Assembly: GCA_002914845.1 (NCBI GenBank)
Contig: JXTC01000635.1
Coordinates: 6,023 to 70,022, forward strand
Reading direction: 5' to 3'
Length of the DNA stretch: 64,000 nt
Source of the DNA: Trema orientale
Lineage: Eukaryota > Streptophyta > Magnoliopsida > Rosales > Cannabaceae
Shown here: in pieces, positions 12,793 through 24,599 of the stretch
Layout of the letters: the number at the start of each line of letters is the position of its first letter
Numbering within the stretch: position 1 is the first letter of the stretch
Translations under genes and position numbers: made by a program
The notes under the pieces: model-generated
Told to the model about the DNA's origin: nothing
Seen by the model: only the letters and a program-made list of their open reading frames with translations
Database searches by the model: none

Positions 12793-14680
12793 GAGTCGGC
12801 TTTCGCAATTGTTGACCAGGGTGGCAAAGCTTTGATAGTACGTAGAATTTCTGCTGAGAAAATCATGTTTCTCCTGTAGTTGGGAAGTGAAAGGAGAGGA
12901 GAGAGTTGGGGTTTCAATGAGTAAAGAAATTATTTCCTCATATATACGTAAATATTCATCTCAAATCTTCCCCACAAAAGGGTTAAAAAAAAATCTTTAA
13001 AATCCATTAAGGCATTCCCTGGCCCAAGGCAATTGTACCAGTAGAGAAGAAACAAGACAAGATTAATGGAAATCAAATTTTGTGTTGAAACTTCATGCTG
13101 TTATTCAATTTTCTTTTAGGATTTTGCTATGCATTTGATTGGGCCCCACGTGGCTACGCGCGAATGATCGTGGCACTCTTCTTTTCTTCTATTGCCTAAT
13201 GGTTGACTTTGTTAGTAGTTGGCAATTTGCCTAATGTTTTTGACTTTGATTGGGAGGTTAGTAGAGACTTAGCTTGCTGGTCCACCACGAAGCTTTCCGA
13301 TTGGGCTGTCACCAAGTTGACCAAGCAAAAGAAAGGATACTCAGAAATCTTTAGTTTGATTCAAAGATGTCGACCTCCATTTTGAGCTAGTATTATAAGT
13401 TAAACAAATCTCAAATGTAATATATCAACCAATAAACCAATAATAATTAATAAAAGGGAAAAATCTCAGTCTCATCCTAGGATAAAGATAACAAAACCCA
13501 AAAGGTCAAAACGAAATTTACCAAGTATAGTGTATAAAATTTAGTCCAGCGCCCTTCCTAACTTGTGTCACTTACTAAATAACTTCTCTTCCTTCTTTCT
13601 TCCAAACTCGAAAGGTTTCAAGAAATATTGGTGTGGTTATCAACTAGAATGTTATTGTCCAAAATTTTATGGAGTATTCTAATTTTGACCCTTTTTTTCT
13701 TCACTAGTTAGAATGAAATCTACTACTCATCCCAGAAAAGTTAACCAATTTTTAGAGCCTAACTATCTCCGACCTCCTTGTTATTATTTTGGACATTGAA
13801 ACTAAGATATTACGGGACTTTTTGAGCATTGGTCAACTAGTCAGTCTCTTTCAACTTTTATTCTAAAAAAAATGAAAGAATAAAGTCAAATGCTCCATTC
13901 ATGAAGACAAGACTTTGCTACTCTTGATTGAGTGAAATGCTTATTTTATATTTTGAGACCTGTTATATGCAATGAAATAAGCAACCCCAAAAAACGTTTC
14001 TCAAATTTTCTCAAATTTTATTTAATTATTTTTCATAAAACTCTCGGTTCTATTAGTGATTAAGAAAATGTAATTTTAATTAAAAAAAAATAAAATTTGA
14101 ACAATGTAATGTTGATCAGCAAGGACTAATGAACTTGTATACATACCAGAACTTGGAATGCAGTATTCAACCTTTTTTCACCTTCAATTCCTTCTCTTTT
14201 TAATTTAGTTTTGTTCTTACTATAGGGTTAGTAGAAGCCTGTCTTGTGTTCCCAATGCCAACGCTTTAATTAATATGCAATATTATTGAACTAATTTCCA
14301 TAAACGTTAAAGAATGGCCTACCTCCGTGGTTTAATGTGAACTCTTAGTTGTTTCTATGCGTTGTTCTCTTATTGTTACTGTCTTTATAAGCGTTGATAA
14401 TCATGTTCATTTTTCTCTCGTTCACATTGGAATTAATTTGTGTGAACACATAAATTGATAAGAGAAGCCCTTTCAAAAAAATTGAGAAGAGAAGAGGATT
14501 AAAAAAAAAAAAAAAGGAGATTGATTTGTCTTCTCCTATGTAGTATAGTATCATTTATTATTGACCATCAGCATATTGATGATTATGAATATTGGCATTT
14601 TGCTGTAGTAGCTGGAGTTTCTAATACTTTTACCTATAAAAACTCAAAGGAATTACAAAAATTTGGGAGGTCAAGTTTTT
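12793..14680. other. DXR 3' flank, no gene seen
   Basis: DXR 3' UTR followed by AT-rich DNA. The short open frames here (for example 13203-13385 and 14345-14554) show no recognisable domain and no coding-like composition. Long A-runs occur near 14500-14515. Confidence 0.5.
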
Positions 14681-14689
14681 TTTTCCCTT

Positions 14690-15020
14690 CTAATTTCCGT
14701 ACCATTTCTTTTAGAAAAATTCCAGTTTTTAATTTTTTTTAAAAAATATCATTTTTAAAATGGTTACTAGTTATCAGTTTTTGAAAACTAGTTACCGGTT
14801 ACTAGTTACCAGTTATATACTAGTTACAAAAACCTTTAGTCACTAGTTACCATTTCTTGGAAACTGATTACCGGTTATTAGTACTATTTTAAAAAATAGT
14901 TTTTTCTAAATAATTTTTAAAAAATGATATTTTTCTAATAAAAATTATACCAAAACTAGAAAAAACACATGTCACCGTATTTTTCAAATTTTGTTTTCTA
15001 AAAGTACCGTAAAAGACCTA
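14690..15020. mobile_element. Foldback MITE copy A, ACTAGTTACC-rich core
   Basis: The core at 14760-14890 is filled with variants of GGTTACTAGTTACCAGTTA. Around it, the left flank (CCGTACCATTTCTTTTAGAAAAA) and the right end (TTTTTCTAATAAAAATTATACC, then CACCGTATTTTTCAAATTTT) are inverted copies of each other. The same arrangement in the same orientation recurs at 45877-46222, so this is one dispersed family. The left end looks shortened compared with the other copy. Superfamily unknown. Confidence 0.55.
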
Positions 15021-16148
15021 ATTTCCCCTAGTAGTTGTCAAATACCGGCCACACAGTTCCCTTTCCATTATGATTTAATTTGTACAACATAATCAACATT
15101 GTTTAATAGGTCTTAATTTTTTTCTTTATATTAATTAATTTTTCTGTTAAATTTTCCAACCAAAAGTTATGTCTGCCACATATTAATTGGTCACATAGTC
15201 ACAACTCACATGTACATTATTGATGGTGGCAATACCTAGGAGTGTTCAGCAGATCGATGTTGTACTATTTTAAGACATATTTCACCGATTCATAGTACAC
15301 GCAGATTTTAGAAGATGCACATCGGATTTGTGAAAAAAAAAGTTTCAACCAATCCGCACATGGATTATTGATTTTTAGCAAAACTTTTTATCAATTATTT
15401 AGATTATTCATTTTTAGCACAAAATTTTCCCCCTTTTTTTACAACTTTGCCATTACCAATAATTTTAGCTTTTTTTTTATTAATATAGATACAATTAAGA
15501 TACAATTATAATACATTAAAATCTAAAATTATGGATCATTGACTTTCAAATTGAAAAGTTTATCCAATTCATAGAAGTACAGATTTTAGAATTTCTATCC
15601 AAAAGTGTGTGGATATCCAATTTAATTGAATCAACTTGTGCAAATTGGATTGAGCGAATTTTGAACATCTCTAATGGTGCCAACAATAGGATTGCTAAAT
15701 TCCTAAAGGTGGAATTGATAGTAATAATAAAAACAAGCCAATGTAAAAGGGAAAAAAAAAACACTAGAATTTTACGTAATTTGGCTAATAAGTAAGAACA
15801 CTCCTTTTCACTATTGTAGAAAGGATAATGCTAAATCTATTTTCTTTTCTCACTATTTGACACGTGGACTCTACTATGTTTTCTAATATTACTTAAATGT
15901 GAAATAGAATCTACTAGTTAAATAGTGAGACAAGAGAGTTGATTTAACATTTCTTTAATAAAGAAATTGCAATATGTTAGAATTCCTACGAAGTGACATG
16001 ATGTTTATAACTTGGTTGGATAGGATTTCCTATGTGGTTTGAAAAAAAAAAAAGAAAAAAGAACTACATATTTGAAATAAATGCAATAAGCAAAATTAAA
16101 TGCACATAATCAATTAATTTTCCTCTTAAACACTAGATGAATCTCATA
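15021..16148. other. Gene-free AT-rich DNA
   Basis: No gene, RNA or clear repeat recognised. The open frames at 15546-15764 and 15607-15795 are complementary shadows of one another in AT-rich DNA. Confidence 0.45.
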
Positions 16149-16302
16149 TTTGAATTCAAATACTACATGATTTTTACATAAAGTAGATTTGAAAGCTTTC
16201 TAATGATACTAATTGAAGCTTTAGGTTTGAATTCAAATACTACATGATTTTTACATAAAGTAGATTTGAAAGCTTTCTAATGATACTAATTGAAGCTTTA
16301 GG
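16149..16302. repeat. 77-bp perfect tandem duplication
   Basis: The unit 16149-16225 (starting TTTGAATTCAAATACTACAT, ending GAAGCTTTAGG) is repeated at 16226-16302 with no difference that I can see. Perfect identity suggests a recent slippage or repair event, or an assembly artefact. Confidence 0.9.
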
Positions 16303-16779
16303 TAGAGATGCAAGTATCGGTGTACATTCAAGCTTATTCAGTAAGTCAGCTCATTTATAATATACAAGATGGCTCGCATTTTGTTACCTTGGACTAGCTT
16401 GACTTGCATAACATGATTGACCGAGTTAGGATAGGTCGACCTGTTAGGCCAATCCATCCTAATCTGTTTATATATATATATTTTTAAAAAAACATAAAAT
16501 TATTTTTGAGTGTTTTTTTTTTTTTTTAGAAAATAGTTTTTCAAGTGTTTTGATTAAAAAATAGCAGTTAATGGGCTAGCCCAACTAAGGCCGTGTGGGA
16601 TAGCCCGTCCTAGCCTATAATGGTAGAGGCATGTGGAATATACTGAGCCAAGATATTTTGCTAAGTTAGCCAGCCTAATCCACCAAAATGATAGGCTAGG
16701 CCAGCGTAGCCAATGACCGACTATAGGTCAGGTAGAAAATTAGATAGCATGGGTCAGTTAGCCCAAACTTGTAACTCCC

Positions 16780-17227
16780 TTAGAGTATGTCTACTCAGAG
16801 GGAGATAAGTATAAGGAAGGAGAATAGTGGATAGATTGGTAGATGAATTTGGGGGTATTACAGGTATTTGGTTGGAATGATTTCAGGAGGAAAGGAATTA
16901 GACAATAGATTTCTAATTCTCAATTTGAGCAAATTTTTAATTCCTTCAAATAGAGAGATTTTAGGATAGAATTGTCCACCCAAGTAAACTTTGATCCACA
17001 TGTGCATAATTTTATCCTTTACAAAATATCATAAAACTAATCACTAGTATACAATCGTAATTGTACAAATAAAAATTTCTTTTTACCTTCTTTTCCTTCA
17101 TACTAAACACAATATTCTCGACTTCCTTATCAAAGACAATAATAGAAGATTGATATCCTTTCTCTCCCTTTTCCTTCCATTAGTAATGCACTTCCCCTTC
17201 CTTCCTTCTTGTATTCACTTCCTCCTA
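16780..17227. mobile_element. MITE-like element, first of two adjacent related copies
   Basis: The block shares its layout and many phrases with 17236-18092: GGAGATAAG..GGAAGGAGA at the left, an internal AATCGTAATTGTACAAAT (AACGATAATTGTACAAAT in the neighbour), and a pyrimidine-rich CTTCCTCCTA right end. Ends are approximate and terminal repeats weak. Confidence 0.45.
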
Positions 17228-17235
17228 ATATAGTG

Positions 17236-18092
17236 TTAGACTGTGATTGGTAGGAGGAAGAAGTAGAAGGAAGGAGAGGATTTTTAGTTAAATTTGGAGT
17301 AGGATAGTTTTTAGAAGGAAAGATTTTGGGAGGGAGTATATTAGACTATGGATTCCAAATCATTAATCTGAGCTCATTTTTTTCCTTCAAATCAGAGAGA
17401 GATTTTTGAAGAGAGTAATCTATTATAGACTTTGATTGACATTTACATAATTATCCTAATATATAATATATAATATCAAAAAGTAAAATAAGTAGAACGA
17501 TAATTGTACAAATTAAATGTTCTCATTATTTTCACTTTTTGTTCTTACCAAATAAAGGAATAAAAAGATTTAGGTCTTCTTTCTATCCTCTCACACCAAA
17601 TAGAATAAAAGAACAGTGCTCTACTCCCTCTTCCTTTTTCTTTTCTATATGTTAAACCTTAGGTAGTGTTTGGTTCGTAAAATGGAATTAAAATGGTAAT
17701 GGGAATCGTAATGAAATAAAATTAGAAAAATAATAGAAATAATAATTCACTGTTTGGTTGAAACTTGAAATAGTCTTAGAATGGAATGGAAAAAAAGTAT
17801 TCTATTGGCCGTACTTTTAGATGTTTTGAAAAGACAAAATAGGAAAAACTAGGTATTAAAATTTTTATAAAATGATGGAATTGCTATTCCATTGGTGGTA
17901 GAGTGGAATAATAATTCTATTATTTAATGTAATTGTGATTCCATTAAAATCATAATTCTTTTGCTAAAAACACAGTCAAACAAAAAAAATGTATTTTCTT
18001 TTGGAATTACCTTTTCATTCTAAGGTTGATTCTTTTGAACCAAACATGCCCTAAGTTTTTTTTATCTTTCTTCCCTCCTACAAACCATAGCC
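17236..18092. mobile_element. MITE with a second MITE nested inside
   Basis: The left end GACTGTGATTGGTAGGAGGAAG and the right end (read in reverse, GGCTATGGTTTGTAGGAGGGAAG) are imperfect terminal inverted repeats of about 25 bases. The right end is separated from the body by an inserted element at 17662-18051. Without the insert the element is about 460 bp, similar to the neighbour at 16780-17227. Confidence 0.55.
17662..18051. mobile_element. Nested Tourist/hAT-like MITE
   Basis: Terminal inverted repeats are TTAGGTAGTGTTTGGTTC at the left and, read in reverse, TTAGGGCATGTTTGGTTC at the right, so 15 of 18 positions agree. The TGTTTGGTT core is typical of PIF/Harbinger (Tourist) and some hAT MITEs. 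Flanks are TTA on the left and TAA on the right, so the target duplication is not clean. About 390 bp, with no coding capacity. Confidence 0.6.
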
Positions 18093-19784
18093 TTAGGCAA
18101 CCTCACTAATTTTCAGAACACGTGTCACTCGTAGTATAGTGAGCTGTCAGAAAGACCGTTACAACATACACCAAATCCAAAATTTAATTGCAAGGCTGAT
18201 TATGTCTTTCAATAACTCAAATATAATTGAAACTTTATTAAATGAGATATTAAATAGCACTAGTACATTAGTCAATTATGATGATCAATTGATGTACATA
18301 TTAAAGTGACGGTGGTCCCCAACCTAAAGACGGTACATATGAATTGTGCTCAATACAATAAAAGAAGTTATCTTGACAAAGGTACTATATATTATCGACT
18401 CATTTGCAAGCATCTAATTCTCTCATTAATACTCCATACTTCTTTATTTCCCTTTTTCCATGACAAACTTTCTGTTTGGACAAGTAGAAAAAGTAGCAAG
18501 GCCAATTTCCTAGTTTCTTCCGGTGTACCTAGGCTTTGAGAGTTACATGTGCCTGTTTTTAAGTGCATGATGATGCTGATTGACAAAGGTACCCTCTAAT
18601 GTGGATATGTGATAATGGCAGCTAGGGATATGAATTTGGTCTGCCATTTCATTATTGGAAAGAAAGAGAATTAGGAAGTGGCCATGGGGTTCTTTTTTAA
18701 AATTGCCAGATATTCATTGAGGATATTGATACCCACTCTAGCTAGCATATGTACAAATAAAATCTAATCATACATAGACAAATACCTAAACTAAAACCCC
18801 ATATCAAAATATGGGGGATCGGAAGATATTTAAATATATACCTTGTTTTTAGTCCATGATGTATGTTTAGGTTGATTTTATCTTTTATTTATGAAAAATG
18901 ACATATATAAGAATAATAACAAGAAAAAGAACCACAACATTAATTGTTGATAGCTAACTAAGAACATCTAAGAAGGAAAACTCTTTGCACATGCATATAT
19001 ATATATATCAATAAATTAATATATCTATATTGTGATTCTTTTTGAAGAAAGATGAAAACAAAACTTTAGTTGGTCGATATTAATGGAATATTGATCAACC
19101 AAAAACCAAAAGGACTAGGTGTGGTTGAAGATTACTGTAGGATATATTTGAATGCTTTTCATGATTACTTGGCATAATACCTCCATATCGGTTGCAGACA
19201 AAGGTCATTGTTTTTGGCATTAGGACACGTTTTGAGATCCCTTTTCTATGATTAGTTTTTGAAAAAAAAAATGAATGAACTATGGATTCTTCCACTCCTT
19301 GGTGTGTTTATATACATGGATATATACATATATATATATATTCTAATCATGATCTCTTGACCCAAGTACAAACGTTTATCTAATGGGAATCAACTTGCAC
19401 TAAGCTATATATATTGTCATGCATAGAGAGAGATCAGATTCATCAAGAAGGAAGCATCAAGTCTAATAGTTTCATGGTCAATTGGGTGGCCTATGGGGAT
19501 TTGGTTGGGCAGTCAAGAAAGAAAAATCGATTATGGGGTACCCTGAGAGAGTTGATTAATTTACAGCCTTTGGCATGCATAGTATGCTCCAAAAGAAGTA
19601 AAAAGAAAGGATTGAAGGTACCCCACAACCAGAGATACCCTACTAATTAACTGCTGCTTTCTCAGTTTTGTTGCTTTTTATATTGTCTAGAAGAAGAAGA
19701 AATAAGAAGAAGTTATACATTATAATATGTTTCAGGGCTCACTTCAATCATTTCCCAATTATCTTTTTTTTTTTTTTTTTTTTT
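18093..19784. other. Gene-free region before the assembly gap
   Basis: No supported gene. There are short AT repeats near 19000 and 19330, and a small stem CCCCATATCAAAATATGGGG at about 18798. A short open frame from the ATG near 19474 to 19650 (58 codons) has a less AT-biased composition than its flanks and is listed only as an unknown. Confidence 0.45.
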
Positions 19785-20138
19785 NNNNNNNNNNNNNNNN
19801 NNNNNNNNNNNNNNNNNNNNNNNNNNNNNNNNNNNNNNNNNNNNNNNNNNNNNNNNNNNNNNNNNNNNNNNNNNNNNNNNNNNNNNNNNNNNNNNNNNNN
19901 NNNNNNNNNNNNNNNNNNNNNNNNNNNNNNNNNNNNNNNNNNNNNNNNNNNNNNNNNNNNNNNNNNNNNNNNNNNNNNNNNNNNNNNNNNNNNNNNNNNN
20001 NNNNNNNNNNNNNNNNNNNNNNNNNNNNNNNNNNNNNNNNNNNNNNNNNNNNNNNNNNNNNNNNNNNNNNNNNNNNNNNNNNNNNNNNNNNNNNNNNNNN
20101 NNNNNNNNNNNNNNNNNNNNNNNNNNNNNNNNNNNNNN
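19785..20138. other. Assembly gap (354 N)
   Basis: A run of 354 N follows a 21-base T homopolymer, so sequencing or assembly probably failed at the T-run. The true length of the missing DNA is not known. Confidence 1.
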
Positions 20139-21583
20139 TATTATTTTCTTATGTATAATTAAGCTATAGCTAGAGTATACATGTCTTTTTCAATTTTTTT
20201 TTTCCCCTTTTTGAATAAAAGTACTTTCTTTCATTCATTCATTCCAAATTCCAATAACCAGTCTAATTCGATCAAACTATTAAGTATCTTCTATTTATAA
20301 TAGTATCTTCTATTTATAGGCAATAAACCAACTAATTCTAAATTCATATCTCTTCAAAATTCCCATTTTGCCACTTTCCAGTCAATTAAGTCAGCAAATG
20401 ATGTGCAAAATTAAGATTAAAGGATGACATTTACAGTTCTATTTTTCTCAGTTTCCCACCTCTTTTCCGACGATAAAGAATAAAGTTAGCGGGAATCTTC
20501 CTGATTTACACATTTTCCTAAGCTATTTTTCATGGAAGCTTTGTGCAGTACTGCTACCACTGGGATTAAAATTTGAAAAAAAGTAAAATAAAAATACACA
20601 CACAAATTGACAAAAAGACCGTGCGATGTTCCAAAATAATACCACAATTACAAAGTCTTTGCAGAAAATAGTATCCAATTAATAGGTAGACACTGAAAAA
20701 GTACAAACGAAAATAAGGAGTTTTTTCTAGCAAAATACCCTATTCTATGTGTTTACAAGCGCGTCAATTATATTAGAATTATATAAAAAGATAAATTTAG
20801 CTACAAATTTAAGAAAAATATTTGATTAAAATCTACCCACTAATTAATAGTGTTGAAATAACATCACGAGTCCTTTTATCGTGAAACCACAGTATATATA
20901 CATAATTGGTTAAAAAAATATGTCAGATCATGTGTGTCATTTTTTGTGTGTAGTATAGCTCGTATTGTTTTTTCCCGAAAGGATAATATCAGGGTATATA
21001 GTGTATTAGTCACTCACTTGGTGTTACCCTTATTTTCACCGTCTGTTGTATTTAATTTAGCGAGGCGGGTCCCAAATTAACCAGAGAGTTGGCAGAGTAC
21101 AGGCCTTGGATTTTCCTAGTTATGGAGCCAACTGAGAATATTCAACTACTACTCCTGAGAAAAGTTGATATTTTGCTTTTTCTAGATCGTTACAATTATA
21201 TATTATAGACATAACTATATATATAAAGTAGAATAATTATGGATTATGGTGTAAGAGAATTCGTTTTATGCCAATGTCCTTTATTGTATTCATCATTGTT
21301 ATTTTCTCAAATGTAGAATTTCCTGTCGTTTTTTATTTAGTAGTATGTAATTCTTCAAATTATTCGAAGCCATTGAACCATACAATTTGACTAATGAGCA
21401 TGACCCTCTTGTGAAAATGATATAGATTTTTGTCCCCCAGATATCTCTGATTTTTTTTCCCTTTAAGAAAAAAAAAAAGAGAGAGAGACATACGTCACTA
21501 GAAACATATATCTGGGAAACAATTTATTTATTTTTCTTGGCTTTATACCACTTTGATTAAAAAGTGGTGTTAATTCACAATAA
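20139..21583. other. Gene-free region
   Basis: AT-rich DNA with no recognised gene. A 17-base direct repeat (AGTATCTTCTATTTATA) occurs twice at about 20283-20320. Confidence 0.45.
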
Positions 21584-21592
21584 AATTAATTA

Positions 21593-21764
21593 GGGCGCGT
21601 CTACAGTAGGGGCGCCCCTACGTAGGGCCTTGTCTATTCACCGTTGGATGGGAATCTGTATATAAATAGATTCTCCACAGATTCCCGTTATTCTCCACAG
21701 ATTACCATCCAACGATAATTAAGGCATGACCATACGTAAGGACGCCCCTACCGTAGCCATCCCC
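21593..21764. mobile_element. Mutator-type MITE with 9-bp target duplication
   Basis: A 172-bp near-palindrome. The left arm has CTACAGTAGGGGCGCCCCTACGTAGGGCC and later CGTTGGATGGGAATCTGT; the right arm read in reverse gives CTACGGTAGGGGCGTCCTTACGTATGGTC and CGTTGGATGGTAATCTGT. It is flanked by AATTAATTA (21584-21592) and AATTAAATA (21765-21773), 8 of 9 identical. A 9-bp duplication fits the Mutator (MULE) superfamily. It is more GC-rich than its surroundings. Confidence 0.75.
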
Positions 21765-21773
21765 AATTAAATA

Positions 21774-22632
21774 ACTAGTATCTTTAGCTTTCTTCTGTGG
21801 AAAAAGTGTTTTTGTTTACACGAAAGAGTGTTTAAACAAAACTTATAAACTTAATTAATAAGAAAATTAAGGAAAAAGAAAGCATGATAATTTTGATATC
21901 ATGTACATATACTTTTTGACAAGTTATATTTGATTATGTCATGTATTTCTTTAATTATACGGATGGAGCTAAACAAAATCTAATTTGCTAGCTATTGGTT
22001 TTATCCTTTTAGAATGTGTATATATATTGACTTTGTAACTTAATTGATTATTACAATAATTTGATATATTAATTATAGTTTGAATTATTCAAAAGATATT
22101 TCCTAAAGTTAGGTTTTCAATTTCCATAAGTATATCCTTACAATATTTTCATATTAATACTGATTTGGTACGTGCCCTTTTCTAATAAAAAAAAACAAAT
22201 AATATTTCATTCCTTCAGACAACCAATCCATTATTTACAAACAACAAAGATGAACTATAAGGGAAAACCGATGCCGGTAGTGGAAATTAACAGGTACAAA
22301 TTGTGGACATGAAGTTTCCAAAGAAAGAGATGCCTTATTATTTTTTTTTTAAATCCCGATTAGGTAACTACATTACGCATAGTATAACTATCATTAATTA
22401 TAAAGTATCACCTTAACTACTCCGCCGATAACTTGAATATATTGAATTCGAAGCCATCCATTTCCAAGTCCAAAGCATCAGCATATATATATATAACCTT
22501 CTTTAATTTGAATCAGTACTATTTCCAAATATAAATATATGTAAAACAGGATATGTTTGCAGAATCAAGATTATTCAATATTAATCCATCCAATCAGAAC
22601 ATGTCATTCATGATTCTATCGTTTATATATAT

Positions 22633-22689
<57 letters not shown>

Positions 22690-23501
22690 CCAAACTATAG
22701 ATGCTGATAGGTCTGCTAAATGACATGTATGCAATTATATTAATTTATCCTCTCATGGAATATAAAAAAGAAAAAAGAAAAAAAGAAAGTCTCCAACTCG
22801 TGTTTACAAATTCATATACATATATATATATTTAATAACTTTTGGTTCATATTTTTGTTGAAATTTATGCAAAGTGTTTCAATTTTGGGAAGAGGAATAT
22901 TATTACATATGTGAATGCGTGATTGACACTCAATAGAATAACATGTGCTTTTGCTTCTGTGACAAATTGTGTGGGACTCACACGGTAATAGACTAATCCA
23001 TTAGGTCCCTAGAAAAGGAAATCCAATATTCCATTATTTTCTAGGCAACTTTCCAGGAAAATTTCGGCCTAATTACATCTTTTTTACATAAAAACAAGGA
23101 CAGTAACCCATTTCTAATAAACCTTCAAACTCATAATAAATCCTCGCCTAAAAAAAGAGGGAAAAAATTATAATAATACCCTCCAAAATTTCTTTTAAAA
23201 ATAAATAAACATGTTATAAAAAAAAAGCAGAAATTAACCAAGTAACAAATCTACATAAATGGTGTAAAATTTCAACACAAACACAAAAAATAGAAAAAAA
23301 AAAAACACACACACACACAAGTCACAACTCTCAATGCATCCAACTCCAAAGTGATTTTAAGTCAATTAACATTTACTCACAGAGTCAAATATACAAACCA
23401 AGCTTTTGTTTTTGTTTTTGCTTTTTTTTTTTTTTTCTCATAATTAAGATTGTACATAACATAAGTAATGAACAAAATTCAAAAAAAAAAAAAAGGAAAA
23501 A
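21774..23501. other. Downstream flank of the DUF1645 gene, no other gene
   Basis: AT-rich DNA with a long TA microsatellite at 22624-22686 and an (AC)n tract near 23305-23320. The last few hundred bases probably include the 3' UTR of the minus-strand DUF1645 gene. Confidence 0.5.
22624..22686. repeat. (TA)n microsatellite
   Basis: About 60 bases of nearly uninterrupted TA dinucleotide, with one ACAC interruption near its left end. Likely length-polymorphic. Confidence 0.95.
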
Positions 23502-24599
23502 TCAAAATGGATGCAAATTCCTACTGAGACCATTGACATTAGCCAAAAACCCCACAAAATCCTGCTTGTACGGCAAAAACGACCTCTTCTTGTCCTCAGT
23601 AGTAGTAGTAGTAGTATTATCCTTATTCCTCCCTTTTAACATATCCCCTCCTCCTCCTCCTCCTCCTCCTCTTTCGTCGTCGTTGTTCGAGCTCAAAACG
23701 ACGTCGTTTTTCTCCTTCTCCGCCACGGCCTCCACTTTCCCTGCACGTTTTGACCCACCCAGCTTCTTAATCGGAGCCACAAACACAAACCCGTCCTTCC
23801 CGACGCTACCGCTACGGCTCAGAATGTCCCGAAGCTTCCACCGCTTCGACGACCCGGTCGACCCGCTCTTCTTCCCCCGCCCCCTTCTCCCGTCGTCTCC
23901 GCCGCCCCCAGAAACGGCGCCGTTTTTGGGCTTCCAGACGCAAAACGACCCCTGCGTTAGGCCTTCGAGTTCGTCAGACTCGGAGGAATCGCAGGACGAC
24001 GACGCCGCCGTCGCAGTCGTTTCGCGCTCCTCTTCCACCATCAGCTTCCTCAGCGGCTGCCTGGTACGACGCGTCGTTTTGTCGCTTTCCTCCTTCGTAG
24101 CGGCGTCGTTCGAGGGAGCTTCGAGGAGCAGAGTCCGGTCGAAGAGAGGGTAGACCGGCTTGATGAGTCCGTTGTGGAAGATCTCGTCCGCTGATATGGG
24201 CGACGAGTCCGGTTCGGCCGAAACGAACGCGAATTCAAACTCACTCTCTTCATCCTCATCTTCATCTTCATCTTCATCTTGATCATCATGGTCTTTATCT
24301 TGATCTTGATCTTGATCTTTCAGAAATAATGAACGGCTCTGATTATCATCATCATAATCATAATGATCTTTGTCAATAACGTCCCAGCCGGGCTCATGAA
24401 CATACTCGTCGAAACCAAAAACGTCGTCGTTGGAACCGTTCTCTCGGCGGAACTCGTTAACGACTCTGGCGGCTATGTCGGCGAGATTCTCGGTCCCTGA
24501 GGAAGAATAGCTATTGAAGCTGGGAGAGAGAGTACTACTTACTAAAGGACCCGCCTGCATCTTTTCTTTTTTTTTTTCCCCCTCTTTGCCCAAACCCAA
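23502..24599 (-). CDS. DUF1645 family protein, single coding exon
   Basis: A 365-codon open frame on the minus strand matching the plant DUF1645 family, whose biochemical role is unknown. Seen in order: a serine-rich N-terminus with the family motif ENLADIAARVVNEFRRENGS (residues about 37-56); an acidic low-complexity run of Asp/Glu/Gln near residues 90-120; the core EFEFAFVSAEPDSSPISADE followed by LIKPVYPLFDR; RKLMVEEERE; CVWKPK; SGSTGSSKRWKLRDILSRSG; a glycine run; and the conserved tail SFLPYKQDFVGFLANVNGLS. The reported start gives MGLGKEGEKKKEK before the second Met (codon 14, at 24560). Most relatives I recall begin near MQ.., so translation may really start at 24560. TATATATATA lies about 30-40 bases upstream of the first ATG. 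No intron in the coding part. Confidence 0.85.
   Translation of the reverse strand: MGLGKEGEKKKEKMQAGPLVSSTLSPSFNSYSSSGTENLADIAARVVNEFRRENGSNDDVFGFDEYVHEPGWDVIDKDHYDYDDDNQSRSLFLKDQDQDQDKDHDDQDEDEDEDEDEESEFEFAFVSAEPDSSPISADEIFHNGLIKPVYPLFDRTLLLEAPSNDAATKEESDKTTRRTRQPLRKLMVEEERETTATAASSSCDSSESDELEGLTQGSFCVWKPKNGAVSGGGGDDGRRGRGKKSGSTGSSKRWKLRDILSRSGSVGKDGFVFVAPIKKLGGSKRAGKVEAVAEKEKNDVVLSSNNDDERGGGGGGGGDMLKGRNKDNTTTTTTEDKKRSFLPYKQDFVGFLANVNGLSRNLHPF
24245..24320 (-). repeat. Codon microsatellites coding an acidic run
   Basis: TCATCT/TCTTCA and TGATCT repeats in the DUF1645 coding exon encode alternating Asp-Gln and Asp-Glu residues. The tract sits just before the conserved FEFAFVS core and is expected to vary in length. 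Confidence 0.8.

Noticed and set aside
19668-20162. 164-codon frame across the gap
   Set aside because: Exists only because the N run is translated as unknown residues.
23533-24153. 206-codon open frame on the + strand
   Set aside because: Antisense shadow of the DUF1645 coding exon, caused by its GC-rich codons; no domain.
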